A stretch of DNA of 64,000 nt from Falsiroseomonas bella. GTDB lineage: Bacteria > Pseudomonadota > Alphaproteobacteria > Acetobacterales > Acetobacteraceae. The stretch spans positions 1,364,001 through 1,428,000 of the forward strand of contig NZ_QGNA01000001.1 of the NCBI RefSeq assembly GCF_003173615.1, read 5' to 3'. Made by a program: the position numbers and the translations under genes. Shown piece after piece: positions 9,601-16,828 of this stretch; positions within the stretch are counted from its first letter, which is position 1, and the number at the start of each line of letters is the position of its first letter. The notes below the pieces were generated by a model that saw nothing but the letters and a program-made list of their open reading frames with translations, was not told the DNA's origin and searched no databases.

Positions 9601-11284
9601 GATCACGACGGGCGGCGACCTCACTCAGCTGCCCTTCGCGGGCCTCGCGGCGGATTCCCTGCGCCTCGACGTCGCCGGCGCGGCTACGCTGGACAGCGCC
9701 GGCAACGCCGTGCCGCGGCTGCTCGGCGCGACGATCGGCGGCGATCTCGCGCTCTCCACCGCCGGGCCGCTGGCGCTCGATGGCGTGGTGCAGGCGGGCG
9801 GCGGCGTGACGCTCATCGCCGCGGGCACGCTGAGCCAGGCCTCCGGCTTCGTCGCCGCGCCGATGCTCACCGCGCGCTCCGTCTTCGGTGCCGTGACCCT
9901 CGATGGCGCGAACCGTCTCGGCGCCGCGGGCGGCAGCGCGGCCGGCACCTGGCATCTGCGCGATGCAGGCACCGGCACCCTCGGCATCGCCGGGCTGATC
10001 GTCGCGCCGGAGGTAACGCTCGCGCTCGGCGGCGGGCTGCAGGAAGGCGGCGGGTCGCTGCGCGCGGATGTGCTCGGCCTCGACATCGCCGGCGCCGTGG
10101 TGCTGGAGGGCGCGGGCCATCGCGTCGGCGCGCTGTCCGGCCGAGCCGAGGCGCTGCGGCTCGCCGCGGGCGGGCCGCTTGACGTGACGGGGCCGCTCGA
10201 GATCGGCAGCGCGCTCGCGCTCTCCGCCGACCGGATCGGCTTGGCCGCGCCCGTCTCCGCCGGCGGCGCGGCGCTGCTGGTCGGGCTTTCGGGCGACGTG
10301 GCGCAGGCCGCGTCGGGCGCGCCGCTCCGCCTCGGCGGCGCGCTGGAGGTGCATGCCGCCGGCGCAGTCGCGCTCGCCGGCGCCGGCAACGCGGTGCCGC
10401 GGCTTCTGGCGGGGAATGCCGGGGCCGATTTCGCGCTGGCCAGCGGCGGTGCGCTCACCGTCGCGGGCGGCGTCTCGGGGGAGAGCATCACGCTGCACTC
10501 GCTCGGCGCCATGCGGCTGGATGGCGCGACGCTGCAGGCCGGGCGCGCCGTGCTGCTCGCCGCGCCGGCGGGGATCGAGGCCGGCGCGCCCAGCATGCTG
10601 GAAGCGCGCGATGCCGCGCTTCTGCCGGTGCTGATGCTCGACACGCGCCGCGCCAACGGCCTCTCTGCCATCCCGTCCTTCGTGCAGCCGGACATTCCCG
10701 GCCTGCCGGCCGCGCAGCAGCCGACGCAGCTTGCCGATTTCGGCCCGGCGAGCAGCGCCGCAGCGGGTGGCGCGGCCTTCGTGATCCAGGCCGGCGCCGC
10801 GCCGGTCTTCCTGCTGCTGGACGGCGCCCCCTCGGTCGGCACGGTGGAGGCCGGGCGCCTCGGCGTGCTCGGCCAGGGCGGCTCGGCCTTCCTGGTCGGC
10901 GTGATCGGCGGCGTGGGCGGGGAGGAAGCGGCGGCGCTCGTCACCCTGTCGAGTGCCGGCGCGAGCTACCGCTTCAACAACTGCCCGATGGGGGTGGCGA
11001 ATTGCGGCCAGACGCCGCCGCCCGGCCCCGGGCCCGATCCGGGACCGGACCCGGGCCCCGACCCCGGGCCGGAGCCGCCGCCGCCCGATCCCGGCCCGGG
11101 CATTCCGCCGCTGCCGCCCCTCGGCGTGGCGCCGCTGCTGGTCGTGCCGGTGCGCGTGGACCTGTGGGATCTGGAATGGTTCGGGGAGGCGGCGGTGCCG
11201 GTCGAAGGGCGCCCCGCCGCGCCGCCGGGCTGGGCGCCCTGGCCCGTCGCGTGGCCGCTGCAGCCGCTCGCCGAGCTCGAATAG
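6638..11284 (+). CDS. Large FHA-type (TPS domain) exoprotein
   Basis: A 1548-residue secreted protein. Residues 1-23 form a signal peptide ending A-R-A. Residues about 30-240 match the haemagglutinin-activity / TPS domain of two-partner secretion TpsA proteins, with the N-P-N-G-I motif at 110-114 and N-G-G-V-A-L just before it. The body is an Ala/Gly/Leu-rich array of at least eleven repeats (see the repeat entry), expected to form a right-handed beta helix. Near the C terminus are a two-Cys patch (N-N-C-P-M-G-V-A-N-C), a Pro/Gly/Asp tract of G-P-D-P units and a Trp-rich tail. Start ATG 6638 gives a clean signal peptide; no good Shine-Dalgarno precedes it, and an in-frame GTG at 6575 would add 21 residues. 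No TpsB (POTRA/barrel) gene is in the window. Confidence 0.85.
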   Translation: MGRAAKPLLLASTALLAVAPARAQAPDARPQGGAVVAGQASITQTPGRTQVNQSSNRAVIEWRGFDIGAQHQVDIRQPNAGSWSLQRVTGPDPSAIAGRLTSNGGVALVNPNGIVFHQGAQVDVAGLIATASDTTNNNFMAGRMAFDRAPRPGARVENRGTITVREQGLAALVGPVAANSGTIRARLGRVAVAGAEAFTLDLAGDGLLSFDVTREVGAGPSGAAALATNSGVIEAEGGHVLLTAQAASGVLETLVSAGGSITAGTITAHAPGGGVLVPGGAVLDASGAQGGRVTVGAGAASRIGAPTQLSARTNVARDATLRADGRSGRGGEVIVHAAQRTEMRGRAGARGTPGGGIEVSSRGALALDASLDAGRDGTVLLDPETLRIVATLSGATEPAEVTADTVNTTPGHLVLQAERSIRVEATVNRDAGPLTLETTNATAAPGDGIAVDAPLTVLGDLRLLSAGDITQTAPLDATTLAARSLGGAVRLEHAGNRILALDGGGAATRFDVASALSFSVDAPVAAAAMRLSTPGTLSLFAPLSAAGTLEIAALGGVTQQASGAGIAAGTLLLEAPFGPIALQGAGNAIGALGDVTAPFGLALRNGGALQIAGVLNGLGAAVTLGLDAGDLTQGPASRLLADSLRAEALGGSVLLDGAANDIARLSGAARDAFVLDAGRALLLEGPVTAARIALAAWGELAQVTDALLVTPDLSVRATGGRVALNDPLNEIGALRQGFADGPFSLANSGTLRLLGRLAAPAVTLTAGGGLLQEPGSIIETALLRATALTGSARLTEPNAVAALGASAAAQDFSLVSTRPLEVLGRLDAGGALLLEAASLRLATPLAGGDVTLRALNGGIAQDSFTLLAATLRAEATEGVDLSGAGNAIATLSGRAGSAFRFRTQGVLVVDDLVAPDVTLRAGGTITQGSAGIGIAADSLALDAGGAVSLAAATNAIRELGAVSAPGGFVLRSTTDLRLAGPVATAGAEITTGGDLTQLPFAGLAADSLRLDVAGAATLDSAGNAVPRLLGATIGGDLALSTAGPLALDGVVQAGGGVTLIAAGTLSQASGFVAAPMLTARSVFGAVTLDGANRLGAAGGSAAGTWHLRDAGTGTLGIAGLIVAPEVTLALGGGLQEGGGSLRADVLGLDIAGAVVLEGAGHRVGALSGRAEALRLAAGGPLDVTGPLEIGSALALSADRIGLAAPVSAGGAALLVGLSGDVAQAASGAPLRLGGALEVHAAGAVALAGAGNAVPRLLAGNAGADFALASGGALTVAGGVSGESITLHSLGAMRLDGATLQAGRAVLLAAPAGIEAGAPSMLEARDAALLPVLMLDTRRANGLSAIPSFVQPDIPGLPAAQQPTQLADFGPASSAAAGGAAFVIQAGAAPVFLLLDGAPSVGTVEAGRLGVLGQGGSAFLVGVIGGVGGEEAAALVTLSSAGASYRFNNCPMGVANCGQTPPPGPGPDPGPDPGPDPGPEPPPPDPGPGIPPLPPLGVAPLLVVPVRVDLWDLEWFGEAAVPVEGRPAAPPGWAPWPVAWPLQPLAELE
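8111..10405 (+). repeat. Degenerate internal repeats in the TPS exoprotein gene
   Basis: Eleven copies of a pattern resembling x-G-A-G-N-A-I-x-x-L begin at bases 8111, 8384, 8603, 8810, 9020, 9281, 9485, 9692, 9902, 10106 and 10376. Seven intervals are 204-219 bases (68-73 codons) and three are 261-273 bases, suggesting an extra beta-helix rung or two in those units. Between the motifs each unit carries a recurrent L-x-L-x-A-x-G-x-L-T-Q-type strand. Copies are divergent at DNA level, so this is an old array rather than a recently expanding one. Confidence 0.75.
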
Positions 11285-11349
11285 GCCGGATCGCCGAACC
11301 TACCGCGCGCCAACGCGTTCAAACCGGTGCGAGAACCAAGGGGGTGACC

Positions 11350-11691
11350 ATGCCGGCAGACAGGAAACGCGACACCAGGCAGGACGAGGCCGTCCGCGAG
11401 ACATTTCCCGCCAGCGACCCGCCGGCCAGCATGGCCAGCGGCGCTGCCCGCGCCGTGCCGCCCGGCGAGATGCTCGACCGGCCCGGACCCGGCGTGCCGG
11501 GCGCGGTCGCGTTGCACCGGCGCTTCCCGGACGGCGACGCCGCCAAGCTCGCGCTGGAATCCCTGGTGCGCCAGGGCCCGGTGGATCGCGCGGCGGCGGA
11601 GATCCAGCACGCTGATGGCGGTGCCGAATTGCGCCTCGCCGTGCCTGCGGAGGATGCGGAGCGCATCCGGGCGCTGTTGACGAAAGCGTGA
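11350..11691 (+). CDS. Small protein with FPASDPPA motif, unknown function
   Basis: A 113-residue, charged, cytoplasmic protein. The N-terminal part has D-E-A-V-R-E-T-F-P-A-S-D-P-P-A (about 12-26), a motif seen in many small uncharacterised proteobacterial proteins. The C-terminal half (R-R-F-P-D-G-D-A-A-K to the end) looks like a small alpha/beta domain with a central A-E-L-R-L-A-V strand. The ATG at 11350 follows a purine-rich AAGGGGGTGA stretch. It lies 65 bases after the exoprotein gene and on the same strand but is not overlapped, so it may be independent. Confidence 0.7.
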   Translation: MPADRKRDTRQDEAVRETFPASDPPASMASGAARAVPPGEMLDRPGPGVPGAVALHRRFPDGDAAKLALESLVRQGPVDRAAAEIQHADGGAELRLAVPAEDAERIRALLTKA

Positions 11692-11787
11692 GCAGCGCCC
11701 GCGACTGTGTCCGGGCAGCCGCATGATGGATCAAAACAGGAACAGATCGTAACGCGGGCCTTGATTTCAGGGGGTTGTCAGGCCTAG

Positions 11788-11806
11788 CCTCGCTCTGCAA
11801 GCGAGG
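11788..11806 (+). promoter_or_regulatory. Hairpin covering the ribosome-binding region of the 11819 gene
   Basis: CCTCGCT (11788-11794) and AGCGAGG (11800-11806) form a perfect 7-bp stem with a 5-base loop. The right arm is the first half of the purine-rich stretch GAGGGAGAGG (11803-11812) that should serve as Shine-Dalgarno for the ATG at 11819, so the hairpin could limit translation initiation. A possible -35 (TTGATT 11761-11766) lies upstream, with only a weak -10. Confidence 0.4.
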
Positions 11807-11818
11807 GAGAGGCAGCCC

Positions 11819-13576
11819 ATGCAGGCATGGCGCGAGCGTGCCCGGAGGCTGATCCGCGGGCTTTTCCTCGCCGCGCCGGCCTTGTTGCTGGCGGGCGTCT
11901 CTTTCGGCCAGCCCGTGGCGGTCGAGGCGCCCGGCGCCGTGGTCGTCGCTCCGCCCGCACCGCCGCCGGACCTGAGCGCGACGCTCACGCGGCTGCTGCC
12001 CTGGCTGATCGTCACCGGCATCCTGCTCGCGTTCCTCTGGGGATCCTGGCTGCTGCTGCGGCACCTCGCGAAGGAGACCCAGGCCAAGACGCCGGCCGGC
12101 GGCGCGCCCGAGGCGACGACGCTGACCGGCCGCTACTTCGACCTGCCGCTCGGCGTGCCAGAGGGCTCGGTACGCGCGCTGCTCTCGGTCTTCATCGTCG
12201 TCTTCGGCTTCGTGCTGCTGGCCTTCCAGAATGCTCTCGAGTTGCGCTCCGGCGAGGCGCTGACGGGCTTCATCGGCACGGTCATCACCTTCTACTTCGC
12301 CACGCGTTCCAGCGAGCAGTCGCGCAAGATCGTCGAAGGCGCGCAGGACGCGGTGCAGCGCGCGACCCAGGCCGCGGAGGGCGCCAGCGCCGCCGCCAAC
12401 AATGCCAGCGCCGCCGCCACGGACGCCGGCGTTGCCGCGCGCAGCGCCGCGGGCACGGCGGTGGTGGTGGCCGGGGCCGGCGCAGGTGCCGGCGGCGCAA
12501 CGCCGGAACAGCAGTCGCGGATGGCCACGCTGCGGGATGCGCAGACCAAGCTGCAGGCATTGCGCAGCCTGATCGCGGTGGCCGGCACGCTCGGCGTGGG
12601 TACCGGCGCGGTGGCCGGCGCCGATCGCGCGCTGCAACGGGTGGACGGGCTGCTGACCCGCATCACCCCCGTCATCGGCGGCCAGGCGAATGCGGAGACC
12701 GTCGGCAAGCTGGCCGAGGAAGCCGGCGCCGCGCTGCGCGACCTGGGCGATCTCGGCCCGGTCGGGAATGCGGTGGCGGACGCGATGGCGACCGTCGGCC
12801 GCGTCGCGCAGCAGAGCGCGCCCATCGCCAGCATGCTCGGCGGCATCTTCGGCGGCGGCGCGGTCGCCGGCCCCGCGGGTCTCGTCGCCGCGGTCGTCGT
12901 CGGCGGCCTGCAGCTGGTGAAGGAGAAGGAAAAATTCGACCGCTGGAAGGCGGCGATGCTGGACACGCCGCTCGATCTCGGACTGCTGCCGCAGGTGGTG
13001 GATGGCGGCCTCGCCACGGCGGCGCTGCTGCGCGCGCCGCTGCTCGCCCAGCGCCTCGCCCCGGGCGGCACGCTGGAACCCGCGCTGGCGCTTGCGGTGT
13101 GGGAGGCGGTCGGCGTCGCGCCCGGCCGGCCGCCGGTGCCGGCGCGCGAGCTTGCCGCGCAGGTGCTGGCCGACCTGCCCGGCCCCGGCTGCGACGAATT
13201 GCGCCGCCACTTCACCGGCAACCCGGACGCGCTGTCCGACGCCATCGAGGATTTCCGCGCCGCCATGACCGGCGCGGCGGCGCTGCAGGGCCTCGACATG
13301 CAGCGCATCACCGTGGGCGGGGCCGAAGTCTCGACCATGGCGCTGGCCGGCGCCGTGCGCGCCGCGCGCCAGGACAGTCGCGTGGCCGCCGAGCTCGAGC
13401 GGATGGTCTACATGGTGGAGGCGCTGGGCAAGGCCGATCCGGCCACGCTGGCCGAGGTCTCGGCCCGGCTCGGGGCGCCCGATTTCCTGCGCGGCGCCGA
13501 GGCCGAGGCAGCCGCCAAGGCACGTGCGGCGGAGCAGGCCTCCACCGCACCGCCGGCCGAGGGAGGATCGGGCTGA
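11819..13576 (+). CDS. Multi-spanning membrane protein, unknown function (holin-like context)
   Basis: A 585-residue protein I cannot name. Residues 1-30 look like a signal peptide (A-G-V-S-F-G then Q). Hydrophobic segments follow at about 60-80, 119-138 and 146-161; between them is L-P-L-G-V-P-E-G-S-V-R-A (109-120), and the third ends in F-Y-F-A-T-R-S-S. Residues 165-215 are Ala-rich helix with heptad-like spacing (coiled coil or amphipathic helix). A Gly/Ala-rich hydrophobic stretch (about 335-365) precedes a soluble helical C-terminal domain ending in an A/E-rich tail. The next gene starts in its stop codon (TGATG), and a PG-active enzyme gene follows. Membrane topology plus neighbours suggest a role at the inner membrane/peptidoglycan; this is inference. 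Confidence 0.7.
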   Translation: MQAWRERARRLIRGLFLAAPALLLAGVSFGQPVAVEAPGAVVVAPPAPPPDLSATLTRLLPWLIVTGILLAFLWGSWLLLRHLAKETQAKTPAGGAPEATTLTGRYFDLPLGVPEGSVRALLSVFIVVFGFVLLAFQNALELRSGEALTGFIGTVITFYFATRSSEQSRKIVEGAQDAVQRATQAAEGASAAANNASAAATDAGVAARSAAGTAVVVAGAGAGAGGATPEQQSRMATLRDAQTKLQALRSLIAVAGTLGVGTGAVAGADRALQRVDGLLTRITPVIGGQANAETVGKLAEEAGAALRDLGDLGPVGNAVADAMATVGRVAQQSAPIASMLGGIFGGGAVAGPAGLVAAVVVGGLQLVKEKEKFDRWKAAMLDTPLDLGLLPQVVDGGLATAALLRAPLLAQRLAPGGTLEPALALAVWEAVGVAPGRPPVPARELAAQVLADLPGPGCDELRRHFTGNPDALSDAIEDFRAAMTGAAALQGLDMQRITVGGAEVSTMALAGAVRAARQDSRVAAELERMVYMVEALGKADPATLAEVSARLGAPDFLRGAEAEAAAKARAAEQASTAPPAEGGSG

Positions 13577-14250
13577 TGCGCCGCACCGCCGCCCTTCTGC
13601 TCGTGCTGCTGCTGGCCGCCTGCCAGCAGCCCTCGCGCGAGACGGTGCAATTGGCCGGGGAGCTGCGCCGCAGCCCGCCTGGCACCACCCTCGCCATCGC
13701 CGACCGGCCCTTCGACTGCGATGTCGCGGATCGCGCCTGCGTCACGCTGTGGCTGCATCGCGGCGCCGCCTGCGCGACGCTCGCCGAGGCACCGACCACC
13801 CCGGAAGCGCAGCGCCCCGCGCGGCGGGATTGCGCCGTGCAATCCTTCAGCCGCGCGCGCGCCCTGATGCCGCCGGACGCGACGGCCGATGAGCGGATGG
13901 AGACCGCGATCCGGCTCGCCGATGCGCTGGAACGCCAGCGCGACCGCGCCATCGGCGAGCAGCGCCGCACGGACAATGCCGCCATCCTGGCGGCCGTCGC
14001 GCCGCTGCGCGCCAGCCCGCGCGGGCCGGGCGACGGCTATGCCGACTACTACGCCGCGGGCGTCACGCTGAACCGCGTGCAGTCGGGCGATATCGCCGCC
14101 GCGGGCCGTTGCGCCGCGCTGGCCGAGGCGCGGGACCAGGCGGCCGGCGCGGCGGAGGCGCCCGGCCTGCCGCCGCTCGGCAACCGCATCGGCCAGCGCC
14201 GTGCCGCCATCGCCGCGCAATTCGCCGCCCAGACCCCGAGGTGCCCCTGA
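13576..14250 (+). CDS. Putative lipoprotein, unknown function
   Basis: A 224-residue protein with a short lipoprotein signal (L-L-L-V-L-L-L-A-A-C, lipobox Cys at residue 16). The mature part is largely helical and contains six or more Cys residues (for example F-D-C-D-V-A-D-R-A-C near 47-56), suggesting disulphides in the periplasm. No family name is recognised. The start overlaps the previous stop by one base, and its own stop overlaps the next start by one base (TGATG), so it is translated as part of the 11819-15215 unit. Confidence 0.7.
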   Translation: MRRTAALLLVLLLAACQQPSRETVQLAGELRRSPPGTTLAIADRPFDCDVADRACVTLWLHRGAACATLAEAPTTPEAQRPARRDCAVQSFSRARALMPPDATADERMETAIRLADALERQRDRAIGEQRRTDNAAILAAVAPLRASPRGPGDGYADYYAAGVTLNRVQSGDIAAAGRCAALAEARDQAAGAAEAPGLPPLGNRIGQRRAAIAAQFAAQTPRCP

Positions 14251-15215
14251 TGTCCGAGGTGGCCGCTCCCCCCGCGAAACTGACGCGCAGCTGGTGGTTC
14301 ACCCAGCCGATGATGCGCGGCGACGAGGTGTTCTGGGCGCAGCGCCTGCTGAACGACCGCGCCGGCGCCGCGCTGAAGCCAGACGGCCTGTTCGGCGCCG
14401 CCACCCGCCAGGCGGTGATGGCCTTCCAGCGCCGCCGCGGCCTGGTGGAGGATGGCGTGCTCGGCCCGGTCACCTGGGCGGCGCTGAGCGGCGAGGGCAG
14501 GCCGGGCGCCGCGCTGAAGATCGGCGTCGAGAGCATCCTCGATGCCGATGCGCTCGCCGTGCTGGGCAAGGCGCATAGCCGATACCCGGATGGCGTGCTC
14601 TGGCGCCTGACCCGCTCGGGGTTGGAGGTGGACGGCGCGCTGGTGGAGCCGAGCGCGGCCGAGGCCGATCTCGCGATGCGGGTGCTGGTGGATTACGACG
14701 ATGCCATCGCCACCGCCTCCGCCCGCTTCCCGGTGCCGGCCGAGCTGGTGGTCGCGACCATCTGCACGGAATCCAGCGGCGATCCCCGCGCCAAGCGCTT
14801 CGAGCCCGGCTGCGACCTGGAGGATCCGTCGCGAACGCCGCGCCGCGTCTCGGTCGGGCTGATGCAGACGCTGCTTTCCACCGCGCGGGAGGCGTTGGGC
14901 GAGGAGACGCTGAGCCTCTCCGCGCTGGAGAACCCGAGCACCTCGGTCCGTGCCGGCATGGCGTATATGTGGCGCCAGGCCGGGGCCACGCACTTCGATC
15001 CGCCTCTGGTCGCCTGCGCCTACAATGCGGGATCGGTGCGCTACCAGGGCTCGGCGGGCAACCGCTGGAAGCTGGCGCAGTACCCGATCGGCACCGGCAA
15101 GCATGCCGACCGCTTCGTCCGATTCTTCAACGCGGCGATGGCGGCCATCGCCACCCGCGGCACCGACGCGCTGCCCTCCCCGGCGGTGTGCTTCGTGGGG
15201 CTGCTGAAGCGCTGA
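14250..15215 (+). CDS. Peptidoglycan-binding and transglycosylase-like enzyme
   Basis: A 321-residue protein with two recognisable domains. Residues about 24-79 are a PG_binding_1 domain (D-E-V-F-W-A-Q-R-L-L, D-G-L-F-G-A-A-T-R-Q-A-V, F-Q-R-R-R-G-L). Residues about 158-300 are a lysozyme-fold SLT domain: the catalytic Glu is probably E174 in C-T-E-S-S-G-D-P, followed by G-L-M-Q (203-206) and A-Y-N-A-G-S (258-263). No signal peptide or membrane segment is visible, so it would need a holin-like or other export route, much like a phage endolysin. It is the third gene of the overlapped unit with the membrane protein and lipoprotein. No phage genes surround it. Confidence 0.85.
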   Translation: MSEVAAPPAKLTRSWWFTQPMMRGDEVFWAQRLLNDRAGAALKPDGLFGAATRQAVMAFQRRRGLVEDGVLGPVTWAALSGEGRPGAALKIGVESILDADALAVLGKAHSRYPDGVLWRLTRSGLEVDGALVEPSAAEADLAMRVLVDYDDAIATASARFPVPAELVVATICTESSGDPRAKRFEPGCDLEDPSRTPRRVSVGLMQTLLSTAREALGEETLSLSALENPSTSVRAGMAYMWRQAGATHFDPPLVACAYNAGSVRYQGSAGNRWKLAQYPIGTGKHADRFVRFFNAAMAAIATRGTDALPSPAVCFVGLLKR

Positions 15216-15234
15216 GACGGCTTGGCGCCGGGGA

Positions 15235-16254
15235 TCACCCGGCGACCGGCAGGCCCTTGCTGGTGCTGTATTCGAAGTGCAGCGCCTCGCCGGGGAAGAC
15301 GCGCGGATGGATCGCATGGGCGGCCATCGCGGCTTCCGAAAACCCCTGCAGGATCAGCTTGAGCTTGCCCGCATAGGTCGCGATGTCGCCGATGGCGTGG
15401 ACGCCGGGGATGTTCGTCTCGCAGGTGGCGGGGTCCACCCGCACATGCTTCATCTCGACGCCGAGCCCCCATTCGGCGATGGGGCCGAGCTCCATCGAAA
15501 GCCCGTAGAAGGGCAGCAGGAAATCCGCGGGGATCGCCTTCACCTCGCCCTTCAGCGTCGCGACCTCCACGGCCGTCAGCGCGCCACCTTCGCCCTGCAG
15601 CCCGTGCAGCTGGTAGGGGATCGCCATCTCGATCTCGCCCCGCTCGCCCGCCGCCTTGAGCTGCGCGGCGCTTTCCGGCGCGCAGCGGAACTTGTCGCGC
15701 CGGTGGACGACCGTGACCTTTTGCGCGATCTGCTTCAGCGACAACGCCCAGTCCACCGCCGAATCGCCGCCGCCCGCGATCACCACGCGCTTCCCCCGGA
15801 AGTCCTCGCGCCGCGTGACCATGTAGCGCACCGCGCCGGTGGCCTCGTAGGCGGCGAGACCATCGAGCGGCGGGCGGTTCGGGCCGAAGGCGCCGGCGCC
15901 CGCGGCGATGATCACCGCCTTGCAGGCGATGGCGTCGCCCTCGCTGGTCGTCAGCTCGAAGCCGCTTTCGGTGCGCGTCAGCTTCTCCACGCGGCGCGAG
16001 AGCAGCATCAGCGGATTGAAGGGCCGCGCCTGCTTCTCCAGCGCGGCGATCAGGTCGGCCGCCGCGATCTCGGGATGCGCCGGGATGTCGAAGATCGGCT
16101 TCTCGGGATAGAGCGCGCTGCACTGCCCGCCGGCGGCGTCGAGCGCGTCCACCACCACGGTCTTCATCCGCAGCATGCCGCATTCGAACACCGCGAAGAG
16201 TCCCACGGGCCCCGCGCCGATGATCGCGACATCCGTCTCTACCCTGGCCGGCAT
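15235..16254 (-). CDS. Ferredoxin--NADP+ reductase (thioredoxin-reductase-like type)
   Basis: A 339-residue two-dinucleotide-binding flavoprotein. The FAD motif is G-A-G-P-V-G at 13-18, the NAD(P) motif is A-G-G-G-D-S-A-V-D-W near 158-167, and the closing FAD contact is G-D-I-A-T-Y-A-G near 290. The redox C-x-x-C of true thioredoxin reductase is absent; C-S-A-L-Y-P-E-K-P-I follows G-G-Q instead, as in the FNR2 family. It passes electrons between NADPH and ferredoxin or flavodoxin. It is monocistronic and convergent with the PG-enzyme gene (19 bases between stops). Confidence 0.85.
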   Translation of the reverse strand: MPARVETDVAIIGAGPVGLFAVFECGMLRMKTVVVDALDAAGGQCSALYPEKPIFDIPAHPEIAAADLIAALEKQARPFNPLMLLSRRVEKLTRTESGFELTTSEGDAIACKAVIIAAGAGAFGPNRPPLDGLAAYEATGAVRYMVTRREDFRGKRVVIAGGGDSAVDWALSLKQIAQKVTVVHRRDKFRCAPESAAQLKAAGERGEIEMAIPYQLHGLQGEGGALTAVEVATLKGEVKAIPADFLLPFYGLSMELGPIAEWGLGVEMKHVRVDPATCETNIPGVHAIGDIATYAGKLKLILQGFSEAAMAAHAIHPRVFPGEALHFEYSTSKGLPVAG

Positions 16255-16372
16255 CGTCCGTTTCCTTGCCGAAAGCGGGCTTCCTTAGCGGGTGGCAGCC
16301 CTGCGATCAAACCGCGAACCGCGTGCTTGTGCCGGCCACCTTGCCGGGGGCAGATTGCGCCGCGAACCCGGC

Positions 16373-16828
16373 ATGCAAGCTCCCGTGACGATCCATCTCC
16401 CCGATGCCGCGGCGACCGAGGCGCTGGCCGCCCGCCTCGCCGCGCGCGCGCGGCCCGGCGACGCCATCCTGCTGGAAGGCCCGCTCGGCGCCGGGAAGAG
16501 CACGCTCGCCCGCGCCTTCCTGCGCGCGGCCAGCGGCGACCCGGGGCTGGAGGTGCCCTCGCCGACCTTCACCCTGGTGCAGGGCTACGAGCTGCCCATC
16601 GGCGCGGCGCATCACTTCGACCTCTGGCGACTCGACGGCCCCGCGGACCTGGCGGAGCTCGGCTGGGAGGAGGCGCGGGAAGGGATCGTGCTGGTCGAAT
16701 GGCCCGACCGGCTCGGGCCGCTGGCGCCGGCCGACGCGCTGACCATCGCGCTGACGCCCGGCGCGGCGGAGGAGCAGCGCGTCGCCACCCTCACCGGCTG
16801 GCCCGGCCGGCTGGCGGGGCTGGCATGA
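16373..16828 (+). CDS. tsaE: tRNA N6-threonylcarbamoyladenosine ATPase TsaE
   Basis: A 151-residue P-loop ATPase with Walker A G-P-L-G-A-G-K-S-T at 36-44, the family's S-P-T-F-T-L-V-Q-G-Y and the D-L-W-R-L block with E-W-P-D-R near 115-120. TsaE works with TsaB and TsaD in forming t6A37 on ANN-decoding tRNAs. The ATG at 16373 places the P-loop at the normal distance; the longer open frame upstream is not family-like. It overlaps amgK by 4 bases (ATGA), starting a chain that continues through murU, addB and addA. Confidence 0.93.
   Translation: MQAPVTIHLPDAAATEALAARLAARARPGDAILLEGPLGAGKSTLARAFLRAASGDPGLEVPSPTFTLVQGYELPIGAAHHFDLWRLDGPADLAELGWEEAREGIVLVEWPDRLGPLAPADALTIALTPGAAEEQRVATLTGWPGRLAGLA

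Noticed and set aside
6418-9624. A long uninterrupted open frame on the minus strand opposite the TPS exoprotein gene
   Set aside because: The predicted product is Ser/Pro/Ala/Arg-rich without any domain; such mirror frames are expected in very GC-rich DNA, and the plus-strand frame has a signal peptide and TPS domain.
14250-15215. Prophage endolysin remnant
   Set aside because: No capsid, tail, terminase or integrase genes are seen, and the preceding genes overlap it in a stable-looking unit, so I treat it as a host cassette.
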